A stretch of 64,000 nt of DNA, taken from assembly GCA_022828595.1 (NCBI GenBank), contig JAKGHH010000004.1, forward strand, positions 22,390,372-22,454,371, in the 5' to 3' direction. A program made the position numbers and the translations under genes. The notes under the pieces were generated by a model, which made no database searches, was not told the DNA's origin, and saw only the letters and a list, made by a program, of their open reading frames with translations. Below, one piece after another: positions 11,282 through 23,400 of this stretch. The DNA comes from Nelumbo lutea (lineage: Eukaryota; Streptophyta; Magnoliopsida; Proteales; Nelumbonaceae). The stretch's first letter is position 1. Every line of letters starts with the position of its first letter.

Positions 11282-12069
11282 GGTAAATTACAATGACCCG
11301 CTGTGCTAGAGGATTAGTGACAAATACATCCTAAACTTTTATTTGCAATAAAAACCCTTTGAAGTTCCACTCTGACAAATACCTCCTTTATTAAGAGTTT
11401 TGTCAAGTAACTCAGAAAAAGTTGATCTTATTCACCTGTTTACAAATTTTCAAATACCTAAACTACGCTTTTCTTATTTATTTAGATGACTTATTATTCA
11501 ATTGATTTTCTAAATATAACATTGAAGTCCTCCCATTTTCTCCAATGTATCTTTGCACAGATTTTTGGCTGGATACAGTATTCAAATAAAATTGTAGAGG
11601 TTTCTTTCTTATAGATATAAATTTATGATTTTATTTGTTTTTTTTTATTTATTAGAAAGGAATGGATAATTTTTATTTTTTAAGATGAAGAGAGACATTC
11701 AGGTCAGTGAAATGAATCAAGAATTAAAATATATATATATGCCAATGAAATGATTCTTGTTATTTTAGTTTATTTCTTTTGGAAGAAAATGGAGGTATAT
11801 TTGGTCAATTAGAGTTTTAGAGAAAAGGGTAAGGAAAAGAAAATAAGGAAAGTTGGTGTACACATTTTGGTAATTTAACCTATTCCATTATTATTGGATT
11901 TAACAGTCAAGGGGTATTTATTTGTCACAAAGTGAAAGACTAGTTCTTTGTTGCAAATAAATGTTCAGGGGTATTTGTTAAAACGTGAAAGTATAAGGGG
12001 ACTTTGTTGTAAATGAAAATTTAGGTCTATTTGTCATTGACTCCTGGGGGGTCTTTATAATTTATTACC
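11282..12069. mobile_element. long-TIR foldback element, Mutator-like MITE
   Basis: Left end GGTAAATTACAATGACCC pairs with right end GGTCTTTATAATTTATTACC. The similarity runs well inward (GTGACAAATACATCCTAAAC on the left against GGTCTATTTGTCATTGACTC on the right), giving arms of about 70-100 bases. Long arms and no coding sequence fit a Mutator-type foldback MITE. Flanking 9-mers match only partly. Inside is plain AT-rich DNA. Confidence 0.6.
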
Positions 12070-12770
12070 ATGTAAAAGAGGAAAACGGTCCTGATCCACG
12101 GTGGATGATAGGGTTACGCTTCTTAATTTCTGAAAAGTTCTGTAGATTTTGATGAGATCGATGGCTTTACTTTTAACATCCGCCGAGAATGGGAGCGTTT
12201 CCTCTTTTATTTAAAATCCGAGCGAAAGTCAGGTCACAGGAAGATATTCGAATCAGAAGTTTTTTTATGTAACGCCTCAGAGTTTGACGACCAAAACGCC
12301 TCACTCGCTTCTGCTGAGTGCTGACTTAGACCACCCGATTTTGAACATGAATGAATCCAATGAATTTTTCTTTTTTTAATTTTCAAATAACAGGGGCTCT
12401 TATCTACCAATTAACTTCCAATGGATCCACCATCTCACTGTTCACTAATTCAATTACCTAAATGCCCACGTTGAAACATTGAAACCCATCAGATTCATAT
12501 ACACAAAAATATTCCATTTTATTATCAATAAAAGAAAAGGAAGAGAGAGAGAGCCTAATTCTACGCCAAACGTGTCCTTATCTCAAAATATTGTAACCAA
12601 GGGCGGCTTAGCTTCAAGCCTTCAACGGTCTTTTTCATACTTAAAATTTCAAAAAGAAAAAAATGAAGATTACTTTCATAACACGTTCAACATCCATAGA
12701 AAAAAGAAAAAAGAAAAAAAGAAAGAAAGAAGAAACATGATAACAGAAGCTCCTTGTGATTATAAGTCTC
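12070..12770. other. upstream region of the TBL gene
   Basis: No gene. Likely holds the promoter of the TBL gene. A purine-rich stretch (AAAGAAAAAAGAAAG-type) precedes the TATA box at 12771. I could not identify specific secondary-wall NAC or MYB sites with confidence. Confidence 0.4.
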
Positions 12771-12778
12771 TATATAAG
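12771..12778 (+). promoter_or_regulatory. TATA box of the TBL gene
   Basis: TATATAAG lies 54 bases before the chosen ATG at 12825. Transcription about 30 bases downstream would give a short leader of about 20-30 bases. Position and sequence are typical of a plant TATA box; function is inferred. Confidence 0.55.
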
Positions 12779-12824
12779 CACATGGACACAAGGCAGGTGT
12801 CTCTGTTCTTGGTTTTCTTCTTCA

Positions 12825-15800
12825 ATGAAGATTAACGTAGCTGATCTTCCACAGGGGAAGACCATCCCCCATAACATCCTGAGATTTCTCCTTCTAGTCC
12901 TCACCCTAACCTTCATTTGTTTCACCCTCATCCCTCTCTGTGTATATCAGACTCCTGCTTCCTCCTCCTCCTCCTCTTACCCTTCTCACAGTCACAGGAA
13001 AGTTGCATATGAATCAAAACAGCTTAGGTTAATTAGGAAGAGGTGTGATATATCCAGTGGAGAATGGATCCCTCAAACCCAGGGACCTTATTACACCAAT
13101 ATGACTTGCAAACATATACATGACCAACAAAACTGCATGCTCCATGGGAGACCCGATACCGGCTATTTGTACTGGAGATGGAAGCCCGGCGACTGCGAGC
13201 TACCTCGCTTCGACGCCCGGCAGTTCTTGGACATTGCCAGAGGGAAGTCCATGGCCTTTGTTGGGGACTCTGTGGCAAGAAACCAAATGCAATCCTTGCT
13301 CTGCATGCTTTCTACTACTGTAAGTACTCCTTGTTTCTCAGTAGCATATTTAGGATTAATGGTTATTGGGTTTCTGATGGCCCAGAGGACCGATATAATC
13401 TTTTCTTTGGATCTTGATAGTTTTCCATTCATTAAAAGTTGTTGACCATGGTTGTTTACATGCAAATAACGAGCTGTGTCCTGTGAATTCATCAGCTTGT
13501 TTGGATATATAGAATTAGAAGCTAATTAAGCCAGACTCAGTCATGGCCTAATATATAAAACTAAAGCAGCCTAACGAACAACGATGGATCACAGGACAGG
13601 AGGCCGGTGATCATAGTTGATACTTGATAGAGTCCAAGCCAATACCACAAAACGAGTCGGCCGGGACCAACTTCGACATCTGTAGCTCCGAATGAAACAA
13701 GTAGATACGTAAATGGAAACCGTCCAGAAGAATTAATCAAAATTAATATCAAGTCCACCATGTCATGCTGTGCTGCTAAAACATTTTTAATGTTGTGAGA
13801 ATTAATCCCAAATATATAGCATCTAACTAATAACAAGAAAAAAAAAAAGAATGAGAAATAGAATCCAATCATCCATGCTGAACAGCTGAAGTAATACCAT
13901 TATATATACCAACCCTTGTATTTGTATACCTCACGTAAGTTGCGTTACAGCGTACGCTACAACAATTTATGTTTTATATCCATCTATTAATTCTTTTAAT
14001 TATCTTTTATTGTAAATATATATTTTTTATTTTATTGAAAGAAAAGAAAAGGATCACCTAGGGATCAGCATGCGTATGTCTGGTTCTTTCTACGTGGTCC
14101 CGTTGGTTGACATTTTCCAATTTGTTACGCTGATCCTGTCCGTAGGCTGTGGCACGGTCCTGGTGATAGCATGTGCAGGCCTGATAACTTTGGCTGTCCA
14201 CGTTCGACAGCCTATGCTGTCCACATGCTCTTTCTGTTTCCCCACGTGATACGCACGCTAGAAAGCGCCGTGAACGTGTTGCACAAAGAAAGCACCGTGA
14301 ACGTGGACGGCCAAAATTTTCCTGCGAGATCACACCATTGTCCCATTTTCGTGCCATAGCTTGGGTTGACTAAGGCAAGCAGTCAACGAGATTGGATTCA
14401 GTTCTCACAACCTCCTTACAACGCTTACAATCATTTATTTAAATCTTAAAACATCTCTATAATTATATTTTTTCATTCATGCTTCCACTACAGGACTACA
14501 ACTGTTGTGAGAAAGGTGTGAGTACAATTTTTATGAGGACTGAATTCCGATTCCCATGCAACGAGTCACTTGCTTTTGAACTAAAGACCTTGAAATTACA
14601 ATTTGTGACTTGGTGGAAATTAAAGTCATGGGATTATAGACCAACATTTTAAAAAATGACCCGGAAATGGGACCGTTGTAGGAATCGGTTTCTGGGTCAA
14701 TGGTCCGATCGTCCAGTTCGAACGGATGGCCCATTTTGACAGTAAAATTAAAAAATTTAAAAATTAAAAAAAAATTAAAAAAAAAAGTCAAAACCGTTGA
14801 ACGAGTCAATGGTTCGACTACTCGGGTGAATGGTTTGTTGACTTTTTCAACGGTTTTTTACCAGATTCCAGGTTTTGAGTAAAACGGAACCGGTTGCCTG
14901 AACAGTTCCTGGGCTGAACAGTCTGACCATCCAAGTCAACGGCGGTTTGAAAACGTTGCTATAGACATCTAGGTTTTTTTGTCCTTTTTTTATTATTTTT
15001 AAGAAAGGCCACATGGCAATCATGGTTTGTGGTGCTATCATTGTTGATTGGACTCCCAAATGGGAGATCAGATCTGCACCCCACAATGTCCCACAGTTAG
15101 CACATTCCCGTCATGTATTGTTAACATCTCCCGATGATAACATCATCGGTTCTAGTACTATCATCAGAAGATGTTTCCAATGTTCCCAATACACGGTGGG
15201 GATGTGTTGTGGGGCACAAATGCGAACTCCACGAACGGAAGACATTAAAGCTGTTTGATCCTAACATTCTAAATTTTTTAAAAAATTAGGGGGCATGGCC
15301 TTATTATCCACATTATAACAAAATTAGTCATGTCAGATGGCCTCTCTTTTTTTCCATTACCCAATGGAGTCTTCTATTTAATTACTCCATATCTCTTACC
15401 CATGAAATTTCCATATCTATACCCACGAAACACCACCACCATGTATTGGGAACATCCCCTGTGAATGAAAAGGGAGATATTCTCAATGTGCAGTTGTTAT
15501 GTCTGTGTGTAGGGTTGTGGGAACAATTAGTGAATAGCAGATTCGAGACCCTATTTGGTTATCGTTTCTCAATTTATCACATTGCCACCCTATTTTTCCC
15601 TTTCACTAGAGCTCCGCCCATTTATTCTCTTGATTTATAGGAAATTCTAAATTATGTCCAACCCCCTCTCTTCCCTCTGCTTTCCTATAAAAGCAGGGCC
15701 TTAGTTCAGGAAGATTTGATTCCCTAAATCAAAAAAAGAAAAAAAAAATTGATTTCATCCTCCACTCATATGCACAGTTGATCCTGCACCCACCATATGT

Positions 15801-17589
15801 GTTTTTAAACATCTTCTCCTCGTTAGCTTGTGGCATAGTCCTTTTTATTAGCATGTGGTCTTTCCTTCTCTTCTATTTGGATTGGTTGTTTTGTTTTTCA
15901 CTAAGGGGACGCTCTTTGTTTGGATTTTGAGAGGGGGAAAAGTTGGTCAATGGGATTTTGGTCCCCATTGATCAAGAAACTCATATTCTTTTTACAAATT
16001 TATGCAAGGACCAGAGAAACTTTACTTCCAAGTATCACTTACCCGGGTAAGTGATATCCATCTCCTAAATGGATAATTAACTTTTTCATATAGGAAAAAA
16101 GTTGTCAACACTTAAATGGTACAAAAATGATTCTTTTAATAATAGACTTTTATGGGTAAAATGGTCATTACATGAATAAATGCACTTACATTTATCCAGA
16201 TAAATAACTTACCGAAAAGTTAACAGGGCCTGACTGTTTTTTCCATTATTGAACATGCAGATAAAAGGTTATTCGTTGAGAATTGCATACACTAACTACC
16301 CAGAAACTGAACGCCATTAATGAGCTGAAGTCCATGCTTTCATGTTTTCAAAGTTTGTGCTGAAGTCCATAAAACTCAAGATTTTCTATTCAGGCTCAGT
16401 TTGGAAGGAATACAAATGCAAATTTGTATGGTAAAATAATAAAAAATAAAGGTTTTACACACTACATAATTGCATTTATACTCCTTCCAAACTGAGCCTC
16501 AAGTACACTCCTTAATGGGCCCGTTACTTCGATTAATTAGTAGTCTTCCTAATCGAAAGCATTATGTTTATTCTTAATGACACCATCAATGTGTGTTCCA
16601 GGCTTGATCAGTTGTACCATCATAACACCTGTTGAACAAATGATTCATGCAATCCAATCAAAAGCTTCTTTATCTGTATTTACTGAGACAATGCAAATTT
16701 GTGCGCTGTCATACATACATGGCTGTTTGAGCAACAATGGAATGCCTGTTTTTGGAAGTTTGTCTTAGGTTCAGGATCTCATGTTAACTCTTTATGCTTT
16801 CAGGTGGGTGAGCCTGTGGATGTTTCTGAAAATTCGTGGGATGGAAAATTCAAACGCTGGCTCTTCACTGATTACAACTTCACCATTGCTACCTTCTGGT
16901 CTCCACAACTAGTAAAAGCCAAGGACACCTGGCCAAAAGAGACAACTGGTCTCATGCACCTGTATGTAGATGAACCAGATGAGGCCTGGATAACCAAGAT
17001 TGACAAATTTGACTATGTGATCATCTCAGCTGGGCAGTGGTTCTGGCGGCCACTTCTGTTCTATGAACATGGCAAGGTTGTAGGGTGCCATATCTGCTTT
17101 GACAAGAAAATGAAAGACCTTACCATGTACTATGGCTACAGAAGGGCGTTTAGGACTGCTTTCAAAGCCATTAGTAAGCGGAAGGAATTCAAAGGAGTAG
17201 TATTTCTTAGGACATTTTCTACTGGTCACTTCGAAGATGGGACATGGAAAACTGGAGGAACCTGTCCCAGGACAAAACCTTTCAAAAGCAGTGAAAAGAG
17301 GCTAAAAGAGTTTGATTTGGAGTTCTATTTGACCCAGATGGAGGAATATAGGGCTGCAGAAAGGAAAGCAAGGAAGCGAGGCTTGAAGCTTAGATTGTTA
17401 GATACCACTCAGGCTACATTGCTGAGACCAGATGGGCACCCTGGTCCTTATGGGCATTTTCCACAAGAAAACAGAACAGTTCATGACTGTGTCCACTGGT
17501 GCTTACCAGGACCTATTGATACATGGAATGAGTTCTTGCTACAGATGTTGAAGACAGATGGTGAGAGATCCTTTGAAGAAAGATTGTAA
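12825..17589 (+). CDS. TBL: trichome birefringence-like protein (xylan O-acetyltransferase family), two exons
   Basis: Exon 1 is 12825-13319 (donor ACT|GTAAGT), exon 2 is 16804-17589 (acceptor TTTCAG|GTG); phase 0, 426 residues. A single membrane anchor at about residues 20-41 fits a Golgi type II protein; a Ser-rich stalk follows. The PMR5N block (about 74-128) carries CDISSGEWIPQ, APYYTN-like GPYYTNMTC and YWRWKPGDC. The GDS motif FVGDSVARNQMQSLLC puts the catalytic Ser at 149. DCVHWCLPGPIDTWNEFL near the C-terminus supplies Asp393 and His396, so the whole catalytic set is present. Family members transfer acetyl groups to xylan or other wall polymers. The sequence resembles Arabidopsis TBL19-22, but substrate is inference. 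In-frame codons upstream to 12756 lack an ATG. The 3484-base intron holds four MITEs. A dead duplicate lies at 360-4257. Confidence 0.93.
13320..14633. other. TBL intron, left part, nothing recognised
   Basis: No element identified apart from a short direct repeat of GAAAGCRCCGTGAACGTG (near 14260 and 14287) in a GC-richer patch at 14080-14360. Confidence 0.4.
14642..14958. mobile_element. non-autonomous hAT MITE in TBL intron
   Basis: Ends CAACATTTTAAAAAATG and CGGTTTGAAAACGTTG are imperfectly inverted. Flanks TTATAGAC (14634-14641) and CTATAGAC (14959-14966) match at 7 of 8 bases, fitting a hAT target duplication. Interior GTTGAACGAGTCAATGG and GGAACCGGTTGCC motifs link it to 10838-11138. 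Confidence 0.72.
15064..15229. mobile_element. palindromic Mutator-like MITE in TBL intron
   Basis: Left GAGATCAGATCTGCACCCCA and right TGGGGCACAAATGCGAACTC are inverted; inner arms are GTCCCACAGTTAGCACATTC and GGGGATGTGTTGTGG. The centre is GATGATAACATCATC. Flanks CCCAAATGG (15055-15063) and CACGAACGG (15230-15238) match at 6 of 9, in line with the 9-base duplication of Mutator elements. Same family as 590-754 and 45551-45743. Confidence 0.7.
15905..16230. mobile_element. Harbinger-like MITE, copy 1
   Basis: Homologous along its length to 20128-20481: shared blocks include TTTGGATTTTGAGAGGGG, GTCAATGGGATTTTG, TTTTAATAATAG/GGA and ATAAATGCACTTAC. Flanked by TAA on the left and TGA on the right, close to the TAA duplication of the second copy. 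No coding sequence. Confidence 0.6.
16393..16498. mobile_element. short MITE (106 bases) in TBL intron
   Basis: Near-perfect inverted ends GGCTCAGTTTGGAAGGAATA and ACTCCTTCCAAACTGAGCC, continuing inward (AAATGCAAAT and ATTGCATTT). Flanked by TCA on both sides (16390-16392 and 16499-16501). A 3-base duplication and GG...CC ends suggest the PIF/Harbinger group. It lies about 300 bases before TBL exon 2. Confidence 0.78.
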
Positions 17590-19734
17590 AGATGTGATGA
17601 TAAATGAGCATCAGTTAAATTCTTCAAATATTGTTTGGTTCAATATAATTAATCTCACCATTTTCTCGTCCATCAAGTCTTGAAGACATTAAAATGGACA
17701 CTCCCCACAAATATTCATGTCAGATGCCTGTAAATTTGACACTGGTTTGCACTAATCAATGGGATTTGGTACCCCTTCTTCCTTGCAGAGAATTGGGACT
17801 CTGTCTTTAAAAGCTTACTGTTTAAAATTCAATGAGATATGCTACCATCAGAGAAAAGATGTGTTGACAAAGAAAATGATAGAAAACTAGGCAGAATTTG
17901 CAATTCTACATATTTCCACAAGGATTGGAAAGCTCACCTCTTTGATCAAGTGTTGACAGCCAGACGACTCAAGACCCCCTATCTTATGGAGTGAAACTGC
18001 AAGGATACAGAAAATGTTGTCAAACTTCTCCACTAAGGAGCCATGTATAGAGAACAGCTAGGGAACCTCTTCTAAACAAGACATCAGAGCTTTGACATAA
18101 AGCTATGCCAACCTCAAGGGAAAAGCCAACGCATTCAACACCCATTAGGTCGTACTCTGCTCACAGGCCAGCATGGTTCTTCTATCTGAGTTTCTTAGCA
18201 TAGTATGGTCCAAGGAATCTAATAGCCAAATTTTAGTTGTTTAAACTTCCTGGCAAAAAAATAGGGCTTTTCTCAACAGCACAGATAAGAGCTTATGTGA
18301 TGGATGACTTCACATCAATGAGTATTTGCTGCTCTCTCTCTCTCTCTCTCTCTCTCTTTTGCTTTGTCACAACAGCATCTGAAAGAGGCCAATAGCCAGT
18401 TTAGGCCGGCAATATGTCAAATTTTTAATAGGAGCTTCTTTGCCAAATTTGTTGACCCACACTTGCAAGGTTAAGTAGAAAACCTTGAGATCTTACCGTT
18501 GTTTTGTCTCAATTCTTATTTCCCATTGTATTGTGTTTGGAATTCAAAATCGGTAGAATTTAAACTTAGGAGGATTTCTGTTTAAGCTTCCCTAACTTGG
18601 ACGTGTTTGAAATCCTTGGGGGAATTAGTCATCCCAAAATACCCCTGGTTGCAATTCTGGAATTTGTGGAATTTGTTTCCAGTTCTGCAGTTTGACTCCA
18701 AACATAGCTTATTATGTTTCAACTTTTAAATAGCAAATGAGGATAAACAGCTTTGAGAATCAAACATTTCCTTGAGTAGGCGTAGAACTGTATGGGCAGA
18801 GATAAGTCCCTCTGCTTTCTAATCTCATATTCATATAAAACTTAAGAGAGACAAAAGCAAAAGCAGAATGTCTCAGTCTTTAATCATGCTAATTCCTAGA
18901 CCATACTGATACAAGGACCATGTACAGTATGTGTGCTAAACACACACACACAAACGACTCCAAATAAATGCAAACCTTGAAAAAGGACAAAAGGAATTCC
19001 TGCAGTTGCCACAGCCCACAGGATCCAATGTTGTGATGGACCTGATGTGCAAATGGGATTCCCAATTTGAGGAATTTACACTGCATTGGGCCTGAGCTTT
19101 CGGGCCAGGTCCATCCCTAACCCGAGCACACCCAACGGCCCAAGTTGCACTGCGTCCTGTGTACTGTCGAGAGTGTAATGGGCCACGCCTGGGCCATCAG
19201 TTGAACTCAAAGAGGCCCAAGATCAATGCGCAATCCATACAGTTGAAGTAAAGGCCCAAACAACCGTTCATTCAGGCACTAAAGAGAGGATAAAACCACC
19301 ATCTGGCATCTGCCTGGTTAAGGTTAATGGTTTATCTTTCATCAGTTGTCCCTCTGCTCACAATAGAGACGAAAGTGGAGCCGAAGCTAGAAAGAAACGT
19401 GAAGTTTGTTTGTTTTGTACCTTGAGGTGCGAGTTTTGTTTTGAGTAAGTAATTGGATGTATTCCACATGATTTGTATTTGGATTGATTGAGCTAACCAG
19501 TGATGAGGAAGTATCAAAAATTCAATTTTTTATTATATAATAGTTGCGTTCATGTCCAGCCAAAGTAACCTTGTTTCCTTTCCGATTTTTTTTTTTTTTT
19601 TTCTTTTGGGTAGTCCCGATTGTCCTTGTTATCTGAAAGCTAAATTGGACTCATATAATATTTTTCTTAGCTCTTAGTTGTTGAATTTGGATTTAGTGAC
19701 TATATAAGGATTTATATAGTTCAGGTTATGGTTT
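17590..19734. other. intergenic downstream of TBL; CT microsatellite
   Basis: Probable 3' untranslated sequence of the TBL gene at the left. A pure CT run lies at 18332-18357. A GGCC-rich patch at 19085-19220 resembles the shoulders of the repeat at 7014-7440. No gene recognised. Confidence 0.45.
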
Positions 19735-20085
19735 TCTAATCACTGTTGACCCAAACGGTTGGATTGTTTGGCCCGGAAATTGCTCAGGTTGGCAACTGGT
19801 TTTATTTCACTTTGAACCGTTTGTTAAAAAACCGTTGATTTGGTCAGTGATTCATTGAACCGGAAAGTTGAACTGTCCACTCATTTGACCTGAACATTGG
19901 TTTTGGCTAATTTTAATTTTAATTAATTTTTTTATTTTTTATGTTTTAAATTACAATGGACTATCCTTTCAAACCAGATGATCAAACCACTTGACCCAAA
20001 GTCAAAAAGAGGTGAAGAGACTCGAAGTCGCAAAGTGGGGTTGGATGGTTTAGATTAACAGTTTTAAAAGAAATCAGCCTCGACT
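19735..20085. repeat. degenerate hAT-like foldback element
   Basis: Contains AACCGTTTGTTAAAAAACCG and CAAACCAGATGATCAAACCA, motifs shared with the hAT copies at 10838 and 14642, around an AT-rich core. Ends and duplication not resolved. Confidence 0.4.
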
Positions 20086-20127
20086 CTTTGGTAATTCTTT
20101 TTTACATTGAACCGTAAGTTACATTAA

Positions 20128-20481
20128 GGGGCATTCTATTTTTGGATTTTGAGAGGGGAGAAAGTTGGTTGGTCAATGGGATTTTGATTCTCATTGACCA
20201 AGAAACCCATATTCATTTTTCAGATTTATGTGGTGACGGGTAAAAATTTATTTTCCTGGATAAGTGATACCTATCTCGTAGGTAGATAATTTAACTTTCC
20301 CATCTAGGGAAAAGTTGTCAATACTTGGATGGAACAAAAATGCCCCTTTTAATAATGGAATTTTATGACTAAGATTGTCATTGCCTTATTTACATGAAAA
20401 ATAAAATAACATGGATAAATGCACTTACCAGATTAAGTGCATTTATCCGGATAAATGACATACCGAAAAGCAAACGGAGCA
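20128..20481. mobile_element. Harbinger-like MITE, copy 2
   Basis: Related along its length to the TBL-intron copy at 15905-16230. Flanked by TAA on both sides (20125-20127 and 20482-20484), the usual PIF/Harbinger duplication. It holds an inner palindrome of GCACTTACC and GTGCATTTATCC type near 20420-20455. Confidence 0.6.
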
Positions 20482-20489
20482 TAAAAATA

Positions 20490-23400
20490 CCTCTTCTAGT
20501 ATGGTTTTCAAAAAATCCACTTCTCTGTTATCTTGTCTAATTCAATGTTATCATGGGAAAGTTGGACTAGTTGGAAAACTAACCTTATAAGCTTTATAAG
20601 GGTATTGACATGGAGACATTACCACACTTTTTAAAGGTATTGACACGGAAAGCTAACCTTAAGAGCTTTATAAAGGTTAGTTGGAAAACCAGCATATTTG
20701 TAGTATTTGTACTCATTTCAAACTGAGGCTGAGAGACTGAGGAGAAAGAGAAAGAGAATAAATAGGAGGAAAAGCAATTAGAGTCTGAGACATGCACGGA
20801 GATGGAGGGGAATAATATGAACTTTGAAGCTAACAGAGGCAAACTCAATCCGTTTAAAAGATTCCCAGATAAAGAATGGCAATAAAATGACACAACATTG
20901 TCTTGAGGTATATGCCGGAGAGTTGTTCCAAAATATTTGGAGACTGGTCTAGGCCTCAGTAAGTAGCACCAATATTACATTACATGATATCCAGTAGTTA
21001 GTAGTTGCCAGTTCCTGAGTTCCAGTTGGGGTTGGAGGGACCAGAAATATATGCGAAAGCCAAAGAAAAGGGTAGAAAATGACAGAGTTCAATCTACCTT
21101 CATCCCATTTGCCCATTTCCAAAGCACGCTATCTGGGCATCTTCTCTTTTCAGAAACTCCCTTCATCAGAAAGGCATTTCTCATAACACTTTTGAGGATG
21201 AGGACATCTTCTTTTTCAGTTTTCACATTTCCCAGGCATCTCTTTGTTTAATTTCCTGATTTTTTCTGTTTGCCCTTTCAACAATCAAGCATGTATGGCT
21301 TTTACTGTTTCTCACATTTCCCAACTAGGAATCCCTAGAACTTGCCTATGAATTTGGATTTTGATTTGGACGGGTCCAACCCAAAACTTGTCCATTGACA
21401 CTTCTGATGAATGATTGTGGGGGATAAACCTCCCCCAACAATCACACAAACAAACAAAGAGAAAAACAAAAGAATTATCTAAGAACAAAACCCCATTAGA
21501 GCTCCCCCCAACCCATGACCTGCATTAGCCAGCCAATGCCAATCAGAATTCAGCAGCCGAATTGGCTTCTCTGAGGAATTGTGAATATTGAATATAAAAG
21601 CACCACCTTCTACACACAGACACAGTAAAGCATTCATCCAAAATGCTCTTGATACCAGTTACTACGAGCCTCAAGAACCTGACCCAGCTCACCTCTGGCT
21701 AAACTAAACAACCAATGGCCGAATCAGCATTTCTAGAGATCTATAAAACTTTTATAGACAATACGCAACCACCCCAAGACTATATTCATCGGTACTGGAA
21801 AATGCTTTGCGGCATCCTTTGGATTAGAAATTTTAGAATAGAAAAGTAAGCAGCGATACCGGTACCCACCTATCCTCGTCTTTCGGTCACTTCACTCTCC
21901 ATACTTTTTTGGTTGCATCAACCAACAGCTACATACATGTCTCGTATTTGACACTTTACAGGGAGTGTTTTGGGAGTAGGGGGACAGGGACTGCAGATGG
22001 ATCAGGACAACCCACCCCCGCCTATTTACTTGCCATTTGTCCATGTTGCAAGAATTTGGACTCACCATTTGTTTTTTTTTTTTTTCATTTTATTTTTGAA
22101 TGAATATATAGATCCTACTATTTGCACAGCTGTTTTGCAGATTTCGCAGAAACTTTTCTCCACAAATAGAGACATGTGACAAATAGTTTGTAAATCGGAA
22201 TATATTAATTCAATCGAAGATTTCAATGGAATGAATATCATACGGCTAAAGTGGCTTAACTCCATGACTGTATGCTTTGCAAATTTGTAATATAAAGGGT
22301 ATAAATAATCGACCCAATTAGGGATAAGGAGTTCACTAATGGAATGACTTTAGCATAAATCCCCCATAGAGATTAAGATTCCTGAGGCAGAGGTTACAGA
22401 GAAACTAAACCAAAGTTGAAATAATAAAGATGGGATTGACTTCTTTCTCTCCAGCCTTCAATTTGTGGTGTCCTTGTCATCACATTCTAAGTACCACATG
22501 CCCCATGTCAATGCGAAGTGTGTGATTCGTGGGTGGGCAGCAGTTCCAAATGACTTCTTTCCGATAATCTTTCGTCAGTTGTCGCTGTACATGGTAAAGA
22601 AGTTGAATGAAGGGGTCCTGAACTCGACTTTCATAGTTTCATTGGAATCAAAGTAGAATAACTTTACTTTCCTTTGTTCCCCCCAATCGCTATCCACCAT
22701 TCTACTTGGGGATGATGGCTTCGCTAAAGTTGGTTCTCTCTCGCACTGTCCAGATTCTAATTTCTAAAGCAATTCCTTTAGTAGTAGTAGTAGCCATGGT
22801 CCCCCAGGAGAAGTTAAACCGAATGTTCTACATTTTTTAAGTTTGAACCAACAAGCAATCAACCCCATAGGGATCAAAATCATATTGGGTCTGGGCGGAG
22901 TTAAATTCGAGGGCTACAATCCAACTTAATAATTATGCTAAATTAAGAAGCGAAAATTAGGCCAACTTTCTCAATAATTGGCTAATTGCTATAGTTAGGT
23001 GATTTCTTTCAAGAGTCGGCTTCTAGCATTTTGGCGAAAATTCAGAGTCGATATAGAATGTCAGAATCATGACTATAACATAAAACTTAATGTTAACTTA
23101 TCCGAAACATAGGTGATATACCAAGCAGCTCGATTAATGCGTCTCTACCCATGGGCAAACAATGCACATATGCGTACAGGAGATTTTCCTTGTATGCTGC
23201 CACTGTGGTGTCTTGTGCATAATGTGTACCCAACAATAATAGAAACTGAAGTCATGGCATTATTATTATTATTATTATTATTAAAATACTTCCAAGAATC
23301 TCTCGATTTAAAAACTGACACCACACAAGTATTGCATTGTGTACCATTTTGGCATATTTCAACATCGTTTGGGATTGATCAATACAAATTGGTAAGATTT

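Noticed and set aside
12756..12824. 23-codon upstream extension of the TBL frame
   Set aside because: No ATG; it overlaps the TATA box. The ATG at 12825 gives the expected short tail before the membrane anchor.
12756..13445. TBL frame continuing past 13319 to 13445
   Set aside because: The reading past ACT|GTAAGT loses TBL similarity; it is intron read-through, and exon 2 resumes in phase at 16804.
21625..21665. Minus-strand CTGGTATCAAGAGC resembling a Copia primer-binding site
   Set aside because: Has an extra base compared with TGGTATCAGAGC, and no CA end or LTR lies at the expected distance.
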